This document shows positions 54,843 through 64,000 of a DNA stretch of 64,000 nt, piece by piece; position 1 is the first letter of the stretch; every line of letters begins with the position of its first letter. A model generated the notes under the pieces. It made no database searches. It was not told where the DNA came from and worked only from the letters and a program-made list of their open reading frames with translations. Both the position numbers and the translations under genes were made by a program. This stretch comes from Hyphomicrobiales bacterium (GTDB lineage Bacteria; Pseudomonadota; Alphaproteobacteria; Rhizobiales; Beijerinckiaceae). The stretch is taken from positions 310,001-374,000 of the forward strand of contig JAFLCX010000002.1 of assembly GCA_017302635.1 (NCBI GenBank), written 5' to 3'.

Positions 54843-56101
54843 TGCGCGCGCTGGACCTTGCCGAGGCCATCGAGGCCGGTGACCTGACCCCCGCCACCGT
54901 GCTCGAACTCTCGCTTGAAGCGATAGAAGTGCGCGAGGCGGATATCCGGGCTTTCGCGCATCTCGATCCGGATCGCGCGCGCGTCATGGCGCGGCACATA
55001 CCCGGTACCGATGGGCTTTTTGGTCTCCCCATCGGCTTCAAGGACATCATCGACACCGCGGATCTGCCGACCGGATATGGCTCGCCGATTTATGCGGGGC
55101 ATCGTCCGGCGGCGGATGCACCGATTGTTGTGATGTGCGAGGCTACGCAAGGCCTTACCCTGGGCAAGACCGCGACGACAGAGATGGCCTATCTCAACCC
55201 GGCACCCACCTTCAATCCGCATAATCCCAAGCATACGCCGGGTGGCTCCTCGGCCGGCTCGGCTGCGGGCGTGGCGGCTGGTTTCATGCCTCTGGCCTTC
55301 GGAACCCAGACCGGTGGCTCTGTGATCCGGCCGGCGAGTTTCTGCGGCGTGGCGGCAATGAAACCCTCTTACCGGCTGCTGCCGGTTCAGGGCGTCAAGC
55401 CCTTCGCGCCGTTGCTCGACACATTGGGGTTGTTCGGGGCGCGTGTCGTTGATGTCGCCTTCGGCCTTGCCGCGATTTCCGGACGCGATCTGCGCGTCGA
55501 TGGCGGCGATTTCGGCATCCCGCGTTTCGGTGTTACGCGTCTGCCTTTCGCCGGAGAAGCCGAACGCGAAAGCGAGGAGGCTCTCGCCCACGCGATTGCG
55601 GCACTGGGAACGGCCGGATTCCCGGTTGCGGACATCGACCTGCCCGCTGCATTCGCCGATGCGCATCACGCACACAAGGCCATCAACGATTTCGAGGGTG
55701 CGACCTCGCTGCTATGGGAATACACGCATCGTCGCGATCAGCTTTCGCCTGTCCTCCTGCAGGCAATTGAAGCGGGGCGAGCAATCAGCATTGCGGAGTT
55801 TGATCGCTCGCGTTCGCTCGCAAACCGGGCCCGAAAAGCAAGTCATGCGCTGTTTGACGATGTCGATGTCGTGCTCACTTTCTCGGCACCGGGCCTTGCT
55901 CCGGGGCGTGAAAGCACGGGGGATGCGCGTTACAACAAGCTTGTCACGCTGCTCGGATTGCCGGCCGTGAACGTGCCGGGCTGGCGGGACAGCGTGACGA
56001 ACTTGCCCGTTGGCGTGCAGGTTTTTGGAGCGTTCGGGGATGATCAGAGAGTTCTGGCGGCCGCTGCAATGCTGGAAGCCGCGCTGGCAAAGACGGCTTG
56101 A
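54839..56101 (+). CDS. Amidase-signature family amidase
   Basis: A 420-residue enzyme of the amidase signature family. The catalytic triad is visible as K68 (PIGFKDIIDT), cis-Ser in GGSSAGSAAG (about residue 137) and S161 in GTQTGGSVIRPASFCG. It hydrolyses amide bonds; the substrate is not predictable. It is shorter than GatA and lacks GatB/GatC neighbours, so a glutamyl-tRNA amidotransferase role is unlikely. A longer frame begins at 54683 inside the DUF2798 gene. Confidence 0.9.
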   Translation: MMRALDLAEAIEAGDLTPATVLELSLEAIEVREADIRAFAHLDPDRARVMARHIPGTDGLFGLPIGFKDIIDTADLPTGYGSPIYAGHRPAADAPIVVMCEATQGLTLGKTATTEMAYLNPAPTFNPHNPKHTPGGSSAGSAAGVAAGFMPLAFGTQTGGSVIRPASFCGVAAMKPSYRLLPVQGVKPFAPLLDTLGLFGARVVDVAFGLAAISGRDLRVDGGDFGIPRFGVTRLPFAGEAERESEEALAHAIAALGTAGFPVADIDLPAAFADAHHAHKAINDFEGATSLLWEYTHRRDQLSPVLLQAIEAGRAISIAEFDRSRSLANRARKASHALFDDVDVVLTFSAPGLAPGRESTGDARYNKLVTLLGLPAVNVPGWRDSVTNLPVGVQVFGAFGDDQRVLAAAAMLEAALAKTA

Positions 56102-56141
56102 ATCCACATCAAGTTTAGCGCGAAACCTTCTGAAAAACGCG

Positions 56142-56158
56142 GGAATTCGGCGAATTCC
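56142..56158. promoter_or_regulatory. Palindrome upstream of the microprotein gene
   Basis: Perfect 8-bp inverted repeat GGAATTCG (56142-56149) and CGAATTCC (56151-56158) around a single G. It lies 40 bases after the amidase stop and about 100 bases before the microprotein start. A possible -35 TTGTCA follows near 56195. It could be an operator or the base of a hairpin; no T run follows. Confidence 0.4.
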
Positions 56159-56255
56159 GTGCTAACCTTGCCGCATTGCAGCGACGAACAGGGCTTGTCA
56201 GGTGGCCTGTATACGGTAGACTTTCTTCGTCCTTTCTGGAGAAGGAGGTGCCATC

Positions 56256-56339
56256 ATGAGCTCGGTTGCTGGCTTGGATGTTCTGGCGTTTCTTGCATCC
56301 TTTGTGCTTCTCGTCGCCATTCTGTTCGGCGCAATCTGA
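56256..56339 (+). CDS. 27-residue single-span membrane microprotein
   Basis: The product is 27 residues: MSSVAGLDV, then one hydrophobic helix rich in Leu, Val, Ala and Phe ending LFGAI. A near-consensus ribosome site, AAGGAGG, lies 7 bases before the ATG. The stop is followed 27 bases later by a strong hairpin terminator. The complete package of promoter space, ribosome site, short frame and terminator argues that it is translated. I recognise no family; KdpF and CydX have similar size but a different sequence. Confidence 0.55.
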   Translation: MSSVAGLDVLAFLASFVLLVAILFGAI

Positions 56340-56354
56340 TACCTGCATTGCATA

Positions 56355-56393
56355 GCAAAAAAAGCGAACCCCGCCGGACATGGCGGGGTTTTT
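56355..56393. terminator. Bidirectional terminator after the microprotein gene
   Basis: A perfect 9-bp stem, AACCCCGCC (56367-56375) and GGCGGGGTT (56382-56390), with T after it on the plus strand and a run of A (56357-56363) before it, which is T on the minus strand. It can end the microprotein message and also the opposing small secreted protein gene at 56410. Confidence 0.88.
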
Positions 56394-56409
56394 CATGATG
56401 TGATGATTT

Positions 56410-56700
56410 TCAGCTTTGCGGGCAGGGCGAGGCCAGTGGCCGCCAGGACGTGACGTTCTGATCCATCTGGCAGCGGAACATGCTGTCTCGCATGCAGATC
56501 TCGCTCCCCACCGGCAGGTTCTGGCCGAAGAGGCGGCACGTGCACTCGGTCTTGTTCAATTGAGCCTTGGTGATCACGCGGCTCATGGAATTCTGGCCGG
56601 GCTGATCCTGCGCCAGCGTGAATCCGGAGGTGCAGATCAGCGCGATGGCAGGAAGTGCGTAACGCATCAGGCGGGTGATGAAACTGGTTCTTGCACGCAT
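56410..56700 (-). CDS. Small secreted cysteine-rich protein, 96 residues
   Basis: A signal peptide ending near FTLAQ is followed by a mature chain of about 66 residues with five cysteines (ECTC, EICM, FRCQ, SPCP). The closing QNVTSWRPLASPCP resembles small secreted proteins I have seen in Bradyrhizobium-like genomes, without known function. GAAGGAG precedes ATG 56700 at good spacing; the longer frame to 56757 is less likely. The bidirectional terminator lies just after the stop. Confidence 0.7.
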   Translation of the reverse strand: MRARTSFITRLMRYALPAIALICTSGFTLAQDQPGQNSMSRVITKAQLNKTECTCRLFGQNLPVGSEICMRDSMFRCQMDQNVTSWRPLASPCPQS

Positions 56701-56872
56701 GTTCCGTTCTCCTTCGATCAAGAACGATCCGACGCTGATGCGAGATTGCACGCTCAAATCGGCAAAATGTCAATGTGGTGACATTGGTTGCTGAGGGCGC
56801 ATAAAAACAACCTTAAGTTGTTTTTTGCAATGTGATGAGGGCGGGTCTTTCGGGCTAGCCCGAGGAGACATC

Positions 56873-57187
56873 ATGTTGCACCGCTCGATCCGAGTTTCCG
56901 CCTTCGTCGTCATGGGGATTGTTTTGGGGCTGTCATGGCCCGGATCCTTGAGGGCAGCCCCGATCTGCACGCATCTGCCACGTTTCGGCTGGGTCTCTGC
57001 CGAGGAGGTCGAAGCTTTTCTGGAGCGCGCCGGTTTCAGGCTTCTGCGGCTGCGGATCACGAATGAAGCCTGCTACGCCGCGCTTGTCCGGAACGAGCGA
57101 GGCCAGATTCTTGAACTGCGCATCCACCCGGCAACCAGCCAGATCATGCCTCTCGGGCCGATGGAGACGGGGACAATCCGGCGCTGA
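56873..57187 (+). CDS. Small secreted protein, PepSY-like, 104 residues
   Basis: A signal peptide (about residues 1-28) precedes a mature domain of about 75 residues: WVSAEEVEAFLERAGFRLLR, then ITNEACYAALVRNERGQI and LELRIHPATSQI. The helix then two-strand order with a closing beta hairpin resembles PepSY-type domains. Two cysteines are present. GAGGAG lies just before ATG 56873. Its stop is directly next to the uvrB stop. Confidence 0.68.
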   Translation: MLHRSIRVSAFVVMGIVLGLSWPGSLRAAPICTHLPRFGWVSAEEVEAFLERAGFRLLRLRITNEACYAALVRNERGQILELRIHPATSQIMPLGPMETGTIRR

Positions 57188-59956
57188 TCAGCGGCGGCGG
57201 GGCGTTCCACCGCCTTTCGCGCGCGGCGTTCCTGAAATCGGCACTTCGCGATCGGTGCCTGGCCCCATCGCATCGAGCGATGGCTTCCTCGCGCGGGTTT
57301 TCCTGTCCGACGCGAAATCGTCACGCAAATTGGTGCCCATTTCGCTCGATTTCGCTGTCCTTGGCGGCAGGTTGGCCGCAGCGCCATATTGCGACGCGCC
57401 GGCCTTGCCTGCCTTCGCCGTCAACGCACCCTGACGGGTGCCGGGCTCTTCAAAAACGGCCATCTCGGTCGCCTTGAGGCGCCGGATTTCATCGCGGATG
57501 CGCGCGGCTTTCTCGAAATCCAGATCGGCGGCCGCGGCCCGCATGGTCTTTTCGAGATCGGCGAGCACGGCCTCGAAATTGTGTCCGATGGAGATCGCGC
57601 GGTCGGCCTGCCCCTTGTCGACGGTCACCCGGTCACGCTCGTAGGGCGAGTTGAGGATATCCTCGATATCGCGCTTCACGCTCTGGGGTGTGATGCCATG
57701 GGCTTCGTTGTAGGCGCGCTGTTTCTCGCGGCGGCGATTGGTCTCTGCCATCGCCCGCTCCATCGAGCCGGTGATCCGGTCGGCATAAAGAATCACGCGA
57801 CCATCCACATTGCGCGCGGCACGACCGATGGTCTGGATCAGCGAGGTCTCGGAGCGCAGGAAGCCTTCCTTGTCGGCATCGAGAATGGCGACAAGCCCGC
57901 ATTCGGGGATATCCAGCCCCTCGCGCAACAGGTTGATGCCGACCAGCACGTCGAACGCGCCGAGGCGCAGATCACGGATGATCTCGATGCGCTCGAGCGT
58001 ATCGACATCCGAATGCATGTAGCGCACGCGCACGCCGGCCTCGTGCAGGTATTCGGTGAGGTCTTCGGCCATGCGCTTTGTGAGGACGGTGACGAGCGTG
58101 CGGTAGCCCTCGGCACTCACTTCGCGCACCTCGCCCAGCAGGTCATCCACCTGGCTGCGGGCGGGGCGGACGATCACCTCCGGGTCGATCAGCCCGGTGG
58201 GGCGGATCACCTGTTCGACGAACACGCCGCCGGCCCGGTCCATCTCCCAGTCACCCGGTGTTGCGGAAACATGCACGGTCTGCGGCCGCATCGCCTCCCA
58301 CTCCTCGAAGCGCAAGGGGCGATTGTCGAGGCAAGAGGGAAGGCGGAAGCCATATTCCGCGAGGGTCGCCTTGCGCCGGAAGTCACCTTTGTACATGCCG
58401 CCGATCTGCGGCACGGTGACATGGCTTTCATCTGTGAAAACCAGCGCGTTATCGGGCAGATATTCGAAAAGTGTGGGCGGTGGCTCACCGGGCTTCCGCC
58501 CCGTGAGGTAGCGCGAATAATTCTCGATGCCCTGGCAGACGCCGGTCGCCTGCAGCATTTCGAGATCGAACTGCGCGCGCTGCTCCAGCCGCTGAGCCTC
58601 GATGAGGCGGTTCTGGCTGTTGAGTTCGATCAGGCGCTCTTTCAATTCTGCCTTGATCCCGGAAATCGCCTGGTCGAGCGTAGGGCGCGGCGTCACGTAA
58701 TGCGAGTTGGCGTAGACCTTCACAAATTTCAGGTCGGCATTCTTGTGCCCCGTCAGCGGATCGAATTCGGCAATGGTTTCGACCTCGTCACCAAAAAGGC
58801 CGATCCGCCAGGCGCGATCTTCCAAGTGGGCCGGGAACAGTTCGATCACATCCCCTCGCACTCTGAAAGTGCCACGCGTGAAATCCATATTCGTGCGCTT
58901 GTATTGCAGCGCGGTGAGGTCATTGATCAGCTGGCGCTGATCAACCCGTTCACCCACCTCGATTCCGAAGCTCATGGCCGTGTAGGTCTCGACCGAGCCG
59001 ATGCCGTAAATGCAGGAGACGGAGGCAACGATGATCACGTCGTCTCGTTCGAGCAGCGCACGCGTTGCGGCGTGGCGCATGCGGTCGATCTCCTCGTTGA
59101 TGGTCGATTCCTTGGCGATGTAAGTGTCCGTCCGCGGCACATAGGCTTCGGGCTGGTAGTAGTCGTAATAGGAGACGAAATACTCGACCGCATTCTCCGG
59201 GAAAAAGCTCTTGAACTCGGAGTAAAGCTGGGCGGCGAGCGTCTTGTTCGGTGCGAGAATGAGCGCCGGGCGCTGCGTCTTCTCGATCACCTGCGCCATG
59301 GTGAAGGTCTTGCCTGAGCCTGTTACGCCCAGCAGCACCTGATCGCGCTCCTGAAGAGCGATGCCTTCGACCAGTTGCCGGATGGCCTCCGGCTGGTCGC
59401 CCTTGGGCTCGAAGGGGGCCTTCATTGTGAAGCGGATGCCGCCTTCGGATTTCGCGGGCCGATCGGGCCGGTGCGGCACCCAGAGCTTCTGGTCGCGAAA
59501 CAGTGGATTGCCGTTTGCGAGCAGTTCTTTCAGCGCTTCATTGGTGGCGTGGACACCGCTCGATGAGGACAGGGCATCCGCTTCCGAAATCCCGTCGAGC
59601 CCGCCGCCCATCCGGGCGTCGTCCGGCAGAGCCGGCACGACGTTGCCCTGCATCACGCGTCGCGGCTTCGCGCCGGCGATATCAGCATATCCTGTGGGCT
59701 CGGTTGCGGTGTCGCGCCGGCGGGAGAGCGGCGCTTCATCGGGCAGACCCAGCGCCTGCGCCAGTTTCGGATCGACACCCGTCACAGGCTCTGCAGCAAA
59801 GATCGCCTGCGGCCTCTCCCGAAACCCGCGCACGCCAGAACCTGACCGCGCGGGATCGTTCAGCGCAGGATTGAGCAACGCCGCGAGATGCTGATCGAGT
59901 GGGATCAGGTCTGGGCGCGCGGCTTTCGAGCGCGTGTGCTTGGGAGGCTTGGCCAT
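57188..59956 (-). CDS. uvrB: Excinuclease ABC subunit B with long terminal extensions
   Basis: The helicase-like damage-verification subunit of nucleotide excision repair. At 922 residues it is much longer than the usual about 670. The normal start ([15 protein letters not shown]) lies near residue 183, so there is a low-complexity N-terminal extension. Walker A is GVTGSGKTF, the beta-hairpin region is [15 protein letters not shown], the helicase blocks follow, and the UVR domain reads [15 protein letters not shown] basic tail of about 90 residues ends the chain. Such extensions occur in other alphaproteobacterial UvrB proteins. Confidence 0.96.
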   Translation of the reverse strand: MAKPPKHTRSKAARPDLIPLDQHLAALLNPALNDPARSGSGVRGFRERPQAIFAAEPVTGVDPKLAQALGLPDEAPLSRRRDTATEPTGYADIAGAKPRRVMQGNVVPALPDDARMGGGLDGISEADALSSSSGVHATNEALKELLANGNPLFRDQKLWVPHRPDRPAKSEGGIRFTMKAPFEPKGDQPEAIRQLVEGIALQERDQVLLGVTGSGKTFTMAQVIEKTQRPALILAPNKTLAAQLYSEFKSFFPENAVEYFVSYYDYYQPEAYVPRTDTYIAKESTINEEIDRMRHAATRALLERDDVIIVASVSCIYGIGSVETYTAMSFGIEVGERVDQRQLINDLTALQYKRTNMDFTRGTFRVRGDVIELFPAHLEDRAWRIGLFGDEVETIAEFDPLTGHKNADLKFVKVYANSHYVTPRPTLDQAISGIKAELKERLIELNSQNRLIEAQRLEQRAQFDLEMLQATGVCQGIENYSRYLTGRKPGEPPPTLFEYLPDNALVFTDESHVTVPQIGGMYKGDFRRKATLAEYGFRLPSCLDNRPLRFEEWEAMRPQTVHVSATPGDWEMDRAGGVFVEQVIRPTGLIDPEVIVRPARSQVDDLLGEVREVSAEGYRTLVTVLTKRMAEDLTEYLHEAGVRVRYMHSDVDTLERIEIIRDLRLGAFDVLVGINLLREGLDIPECGLVAILDADKEGFLRSETSLIQTIGRAARNVDGRVILYADRITGSMERAMAETNRRREKQRAYNEAHGITPQSVKRDIEDILNSPYERDRVTVDKGQADRAISIGHNFEAVLADLEKTMRAAAADLDFEKAARIRDEIRRLKATEMAVFEEPGTRQGALTAKAGKAGASQYGAAANLPPRTAKSSEMGTNLRDDFASDRKTRARKPSLDAMGPGTDREVPISGTPRAKGGGTPRRR

Positions 59957-60054
59957 GGCGCATAGATGGCTGCTCCAGCCCGCTCCGGCAAGTCCGTCGC
60001 GCAGCGCTGTTGCCAGAACCTGTCAGGAGTGTGGCGGGAGAGGCGCCTTCGTCC

Positions 60055-62127
60055 TCACGCCGCAATGCGCCTTGAGGTTTCCGCCACGATCTGCGGCAGG
60101 GTTTCGGCAAGCGTGGCGGTAGTGCGATCCATCTCGTCGGCGATACCCTGCACCGAAGAGGCCGCCTCGTGTGCGCTCGAACCGAGTGCCGCGATTTCGC
60201 TCACCTGCTGGGTCACCTGGCCGACAATATCCGCGAGGGCCTGAATGGACTGAGTAAAGCCGGAACTCGTCATGTGCTGCTCATGCACCGCAGCGGCGAT
60301 CGAGGCGTTGAGGCCCTGCATGGCACCGATATCGCGGCTCAGCGCATCACTTTCCTGTGCGGCCTGACCGGCAATCTGGCGCAGTTCTTCGACTTTCGCG
60401 CCGATGGTGCGGGTGGCTTCGACGGTGCGCGCAGCAAGCCCCTTGACCTCGCCCGCGACCACGGCGAAGCCACGTCCGGCCTCGCCCGCGCGCGCGGATT
60501 CAATCGTGGCGTTCAGCGCGAGAAGGTTGGTTTGCGCTGCGATGGAGTTGATGAGATCGACGATCGAGCCGATGGCCTCTGCCACTTCCTCAAAGCGGCG
60601 GGAGGCCTCACGGGAGAGTTCGGCGCGGGCCTGAACGTCCTGAGCCATGCTCGCATTGCGGGTTGATTGTTCGGCGATCTCGGCAATCGAGCGCTGCAAT
60701 TCCTCTGAAAGGCGGCTCACATCCGCGACCGTCTCGCTCGATCGGACGGAGGCATTCTGAACATCGTCCTGTGCCTCGCGGACTGTATTGACCGTGCCGA
60801 GCATGGAGCCGGATTTTTCTGCCAGCGTCTGTGCCGCCGTCTTCAGGGTGCGGATGGCCTCTGAAGCGGCCTTGTTGAACTCCACCTCCATGCGGTGCAG
60901 GGCGTCCTTGCGTTCGCTGGCAATGCGGCGCTCGTTTTCCTGCCGCTCCCGCAGCAGGGTCTCGCGGTCGCTTTGCATCGCGAAGAATTGGCCAACGGCG
61001 TTCGAAATCCGCCCGATCTCGCTTTTCGCCGACATTTCCGGCGGTGGCTCGACGCTTGTGTCCCCGCGCAATCCGGCCTCCAGGGCCTCGGCCGCACGGC
61101 GGATCGGCTTAACCAGGGCGCGGCCCGCCAGCAGCATGATCACAAGCGTGAGCAGCAATGTGCCGATTTCGACCCCGAAGCCGGTGATCAGCCTGCCCTG
61201 CACATCGTTCTTCTTGCTGGTGCCGAGCACCTGCAATTCGGCGACGATGGCGGATTCGATCTGTTTCATCGCATCGATGCGCTTGGTCGTGATTTCCCAC
61301 CACTGCGCAGATTTGAGTTCGGTTGTTTCCCTGAGGTCGCGCATCCAGCGCATGATCTCGAGCTGGGCGTCTCGATGGGCCTTGACCAGATCGGCCGGGA
61401 GATGCGCGCGAAGAGCGCCGGTCGTGAACGCATTTTCGCTGCCGGTGACCAACTGCAAGTAACGGTCTGCGAGAGCGCTGATGGCGATGAAGCGCTCGCG
61501 CAGCATCACATCGCTCCGTCCGCTCGCGATCAGGGCGTTGCCGGTTGCCCTTTGGAGGCCGGCATATTCCTTTGCAACCATCAGGTTCTCGAAAGCACCC
61601 TGCAATTCAGAGATCTGATCGGTGGTTGCATTGCTGGAAACTGCTGAGACACCCTCAATCAGATTGTCGATCAGGTCAGTGTAGAATTTCACGACCTCCG
61701 GCACGCGGACCTGTTCGCCGAGAATACGCTCTCGCATCGTGACCAAGTCATTCGACAGCGTGCCATGCGCTATCACGATCCGGCGCGTGCGCTGGCTGAT
61801 CAGCCCGGCTTTCTGCGCTTTGTCGAACGCAGTGTTGAAGGTTTTCAGGGCTGCGTTGGCCTCGACGCGGATCGCCTGCACGCGCTGGAGATGCTCGGCC
61901 TTGTCGCCGGAAGCGGAAATGAACCCGCTCGATGACCCGCGCTCTTTTTGCAATTCGTGAACGAGATCTCCGGTCGCCTTCGCGATTGTGAGACCCTGCT
62001 CGATGCTTCGAGCGTCGCGCAATTGCGAGAAAGCGAGTGGCACGGTCTGTGACAGCGAGATAATAGCCCCGAGTCCGGGAACGATAATCATGATTGCGAG
62101 GATCTGGCGGATCGTGAGATTCTGCAT
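60055..62127 (-). CDS. Methyl-accepting chemotaxis protein with NIT sensor domain
   Basis: A 690-residue chemoreceptor. Helix 1 is near residues 8-28. A periplasmic all-helical nitrate- and nitrite-sensing type domain follows, with the diagnostic [18 protein letters not shown] near residue 56. Helix 2 is near 310-330, then HAMP. The signalling domain carries [21 protein letters not shown] in part and [16 protein letters not shown]. Ligand is not proven. ATG 62127 is chosen; in-frame starts at 62160 and 62235 lack clear ribosome sites. No che genes are nearby. Confidence 0.88.
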   Translation of the reverse strand: MQNLTIRQILAIMIIVPGLGAIISLSQTVPLAFSQLRDARSIEQGLTIAKATGDLVHELQKERGSSSGFISASGDKAEHLQRVQAIRVEANAALKTFNTAFDKAQKAGLISQRTRRIVIAHGTLSNDLVTMRERILGEQVRVPEVVKFYTDLIDNLIEGVSAVSSNATTDQISELQGAFENLMVAKEYAGLQRATGNALIASGRSDVMLRERFIAISALADRYLQLVTGSENAFTTGALRAHLPADLVKAHRDAQLEIMRWMRDLRETTELKSAQWWEITTKRIDAMKQIESAIVAELQVLGTSKKNDVQGRLITGFGVEIGTLLLTLVIMLLAGRALVKPIRRAAEALEAGLRGDTSVEPPPEMSAKSEIGRISNAVGQFFAMQSDRETLLRERQENERRIASERKDALHRMEVEFNKAASEAIRTLKTAAQTLAEKSGSMLGTVNTVREAQDDVQNASVRSSETVADVSRLSEELQRSIAEIAEQSTRNASMAQDVQARAELSREASRRFEEVAEAIGSIVDLINSIAAQTNLLALNATIESARAGEAGRGFAVVAGEVKGLAARTVEATRTIGAKVEELRQIAGQAAQESDALSRDIGAMQGLNASIAAAVHEQHMTSSGFTQSIQALADIVGQVTQQVSEIAALGSSAHEAASSVQGIADEMDRTTATLAETLPQIVAETSRRIAA

Positions 62128-62543
62128 TTTGAGAAGCCTTAATGCACGCAAGAGTAGCATTTTCACTATCGAACACTTCGGTGAAACAAGCGTTAAGGCG
62201 ATCGGTAGTCGGCGATCGAAGGACAGCAATTTCATGGAGATAGTTGAGGAATAAACCGCGCGCCCGGAGAGGCGGGTTGCCTAAATTCAGTGCAAAATTC
62301 AATTTAAGGTTGCGGCAATTGTGCAGATTGGTGATCAAACAGGCCTTGGGCGGCCTATCGAGACAGGCGCAGGTTGTGCGGAAATTTTTTGCTATGCACA
62401 AAATGCCGCACCCCCTTACCGAATTGTCATGATGCGGACAGGCTTTCGAACCTTTCTGCCCCGCACAATGGCTTGGCTGGTCATTGGCGCTTAACGTGCG
62501 GCGTCCATGATCCGTCCATCTCGCGAACGGGAGTTTCGGGTCC
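62128..62543. other. Intergenic region between the chemoreceptor and DUF1800 genes
   Basis: About 416 bases with no convincing gene; the 62-residue plus-strand frame at 62244-62432 looks random. The stretch 62280-62330 is AT-rich compared with its surroundings and probably holds promoters for both divergent genes. If the chemoreceptor starts at 62235 the gap is shorter. I see no clear repeat. Confidence 0.5.
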
Positions 62544-64000
62544 ATGACCACAGGGGATGAGCGCGCTCTGCTGGCCTTGCAGCGATTCGGATTGGGCGGA
62601 TCGCCCGGAGCCCGCGCTGCGCTGATCGATGATCCGCGCGGGGCCTGCCTTGCCGAGATCGGCCCGGACAGGGCCGTGATTCCGAAGGGCGATCTTCCCG
62701 ATACGCCACGCGGCATCCAGATTGTCACCGAGATTGAGGAACGTCGCCGCGAAATGCGCGAGGCCCAGCGCAAGGTCGCGCAGGCTGGTAATGCGATGCC
62801 CGCGCCACAGATGGGGGGCGAGATGGCCTCCGGCATGGCTGGCCCTCCCGGAACGGCTTCGCGCCCCAACAATCCACCCGATCCGGATGAAATTCGCCTG
62901 GCGGATGTATTCGCCGCCGAAGTGAAGGCGCGCGTCAGCTTCGCGATGGCCCAGCCCGTGGGATTTGCCGAGCGCTGGGCGCAGTTCTGGTCGAACCATT
63001 TTTGCGTCGCCACACGGCGTGGGCAGATCATGCGCGGCACGGTCGGCCCTTTTGAGCGCGAGGCCATCCGTCCGCATGTGTTCGGACGGTTCGAGACGCT
63101 TCTCGTTGCGGTCGAGATGCATCCCGCGATGCTGCATTATCTCGATCAGCGCCAGTCGATCGGACCGAATTCTCCTGCCGGTCGGCGGCAGAAGCGCGGA
63201 CTCAACGAGAACCTCGCGCGTGAAATTCTCGAACTTCACACACTGGGAGTGGGCGGCGGTTATTCGCAGGCCGATGTCACCGCTTTCGCGCGTGTGCTCA
63301 CTGGATGGTCGATCACGGGGCGGGACGAAAACATCGACGGTTTCGGTGGCTTTGCCTTCGCGCCGAACCGGCATGAGCCCGGCTCGCACAGCGTGATGGG
63401 CAAGTCCTACATCGACACGGGCAAGGAGCAGGGGATTGCGGTTCTGAAAGACCTCACCCGACACCCCTCGACCGCAAAATTCATCGCAACGAAGCTGGCT
63501 CGACATTTCGTGGCTGATCAACCACCCGCTGCGCTTGTGAAGAAGCTGGCGGATGACTTCCGCAAATCCGAAGGTGATCTTGCGACCCTTGCCCGCACTT
63601 TGCTCACAGCCGAGGAGGCGTGGGCCGCGCCGCGCTCAAAGCTCCGCACCCCGAACGAGTTCCTGCTCGCCGCCTTCCGCGCCGTCGGGCAGGCTCCGGA
63701 GCGTCCGCAGCAGGTGATCAACATGCTCAACCTGATGGGGCAGCCTTTGTGGAACCCGCCGGGGCCCAACGGGCATCCGGATGATGAAGCCTCGATCGCG
63801 GCACCCAAGGCGATCAAGACCCGGCTCGATTTCTCGCTCCAGATGGCGCGACCCTGGGCCGGTAAGCTTGATCCGCGCGAACTGGCTGAGCAGCTCTTCG
63901 GAGAAACGATATCGCTCGAGACCAGACAAGCTGTCGCGCGCGCCGAGACGCGCCCTCAGGGCCTCGCCATCCTGCTCATGTCCCCCGAATTTCAGCGCCG
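62544..64000 (+). CDS. DUF1800 family protein, partial
   Basis: The frame starts at ATG 62544 and is open to the window edge, giving at least 485 residues. The family blocks are LLALQRFGLGGSPGARAALI near the N-terminus, ERWAQFWSNHFCV near residue 147, NENLAREILELHTLGVGGGY near 220, FARVLTGWSI and LARHFVADQPP. DUF1800 proteins are usually followed by a DUF1501 gene in a secreted pair; the next gene is outside the window. A Met/Gly/Pro-rich insert lies near residues 88-112. Function unknown. Confidence 0.88.
   Translation, partial: MTTGDERALLALQRFGLGGSPGARAALIDDPRGACLAEIGPDRAVIPKGDLPDTPRGIQIVTEIEERRREMREAQRKVAQAGNAMPAPQMGGEMASGMAGPPGTASRPNNPPDPDEIRLADVFAAEVKARVSFAMAQPVGFAERWAQFWSNHFCVATRRGQIMRGTVGPFEREAIRPHVFGRFETLLVAVEMHPAMLHYLDQRQSIGPNSPAGRRQKRGLNENLAREILELHTLGVGGGYSQADVTAFARVLTGWSITGRDENIDGFGGFAFAPNRHEPGSHSVMGKSYIDTGKEQGIAVLKDLTRHPSTAKFIATKLARHFVADQPPAALVKKLADDFRKSEGDLATLARTLLTAEEAWAAPRSKLRTPNEFLLAAFRAVGQAPERPQQVINMLNLMGQPLWNPPGPNGHPDDEASIAAPKAIKTRLDFSLQMARPWAGKLDPRELAEQLFGETISLETRQAVARAETRPQGLAILLMSPEFQR

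Noticed and set aside
56115..56396. A 93-codon minus-strand frame over the microprotein gene
   Set aside because: It runs through the bidirectional terminator and has no ribosome site. The short plus-strand frame has a consensus site.
57389..59317. A 642-codon plus-strand frame inside uvrB
   Set aside because: Antisense to the conserved UvrB core; no ribosome site and no family resemblance.

Overview
The window is a compact, G+C-rich chromosomal segment of an alphaproteobacterium, most likely a member of the Hyphomicrobiales (Rhizobiales). The evidence is an FDH3-type formate dehydrogenase, Omp25/31-like beta-barrel proteins, a cytochrome bc1 operon, a PetP/PetR-like MarR plus OmpR-type pair, an alphaproteobacterial UvrB with long N- and C-terminal extensions, and short conserved families such as DUF6111, DUF1285 and UbiK. 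I found no tRNA, rRNA, CRISPR array, insertion sequence or prophage. The gene content is almost wholly core housekeeping, and I see no obviously novel multi-gene system.

Layout. 1-5.5 kb: the end of a formate dehydrogenase operon (alpha C-terminus, beta, gamma), then molybdenum cofactor genes mobB-moeA and, convergent to them, mobA-fdhD with a 41-residue membrane protein. 5.7-9.4 kb: an NAD(P)H:ferredoxin reductase-like flavoprotein, a YbaK-type deacylase, a phosphoesterase, a NUDIX protein and a GNAT acetyltransferase. 9.4-16.2 kb: a tightly overlapping MoxR / DUF58 / BatA-DUF4159 / GATase-like membrane operon. 16.4-20.6 kb: DUF1285, nudL, DUF6111 and cca, with hemF and trmL opposing. 20.8-23.6 kb: petABC, closed by a strong terminator. 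23.7-28.4 kb: apt, an MTA/SAH nucleosidase coupled to a double hot-dog MaoC protein, ychF, pth and rplY. 28.6-32.6 kb: uncharacterised membrane proteins and lipoproteins around prs. 32.7-36.1 kb: uvrC-pgsA-moaD-moaE. 36.3-41.2 kb: a tandem-receiver protein, ilvE, and a MarR / response regulator / histidine kinase set. 41.3-44.5 kb: csaA, a TetR regulator, proC, a YbjN protein and ubiK. 44.6-48.9 kb: lgt-midA-pgeF, with an opposing pteridine-reductase-like SDR and a glycosyltransferase. 49.1-50.5 kb: two tandem outer-membrane barrels. 50.6-54.5 kb: a GST, rlmJ, RNase T2, a small secreted protein and an extensin-like lipoprotein. 54.6-57.2 kb: DUF2798-amidase, a 27-residue microprotein and two small secreted proteins. 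57.2-64 kb: uvrB, a chemoreceptor and the start of a DUF1800 gene.

How the parts connect. The FDH needs bis-MGD cofactor. MobA, MobB, MoeA and FdhD beside it, and MoaD/MoaE at 35.4-36.1 kb, supply cofactor synthesis and sulfuration. The bc1 operon and its likely regulatory pair (PetP/PetR-like) are both present but about 15 kb apart. The most useful non-coding observations are two clean palindromes placed like operators, one in the ilvE-marR divergent region and one directly upstream of the tetR gene, plus several well-formed intrinsic terminators. Start codons were chosen from Shine-Dalgarno spacing, and several differ from the longest possible reading frame.
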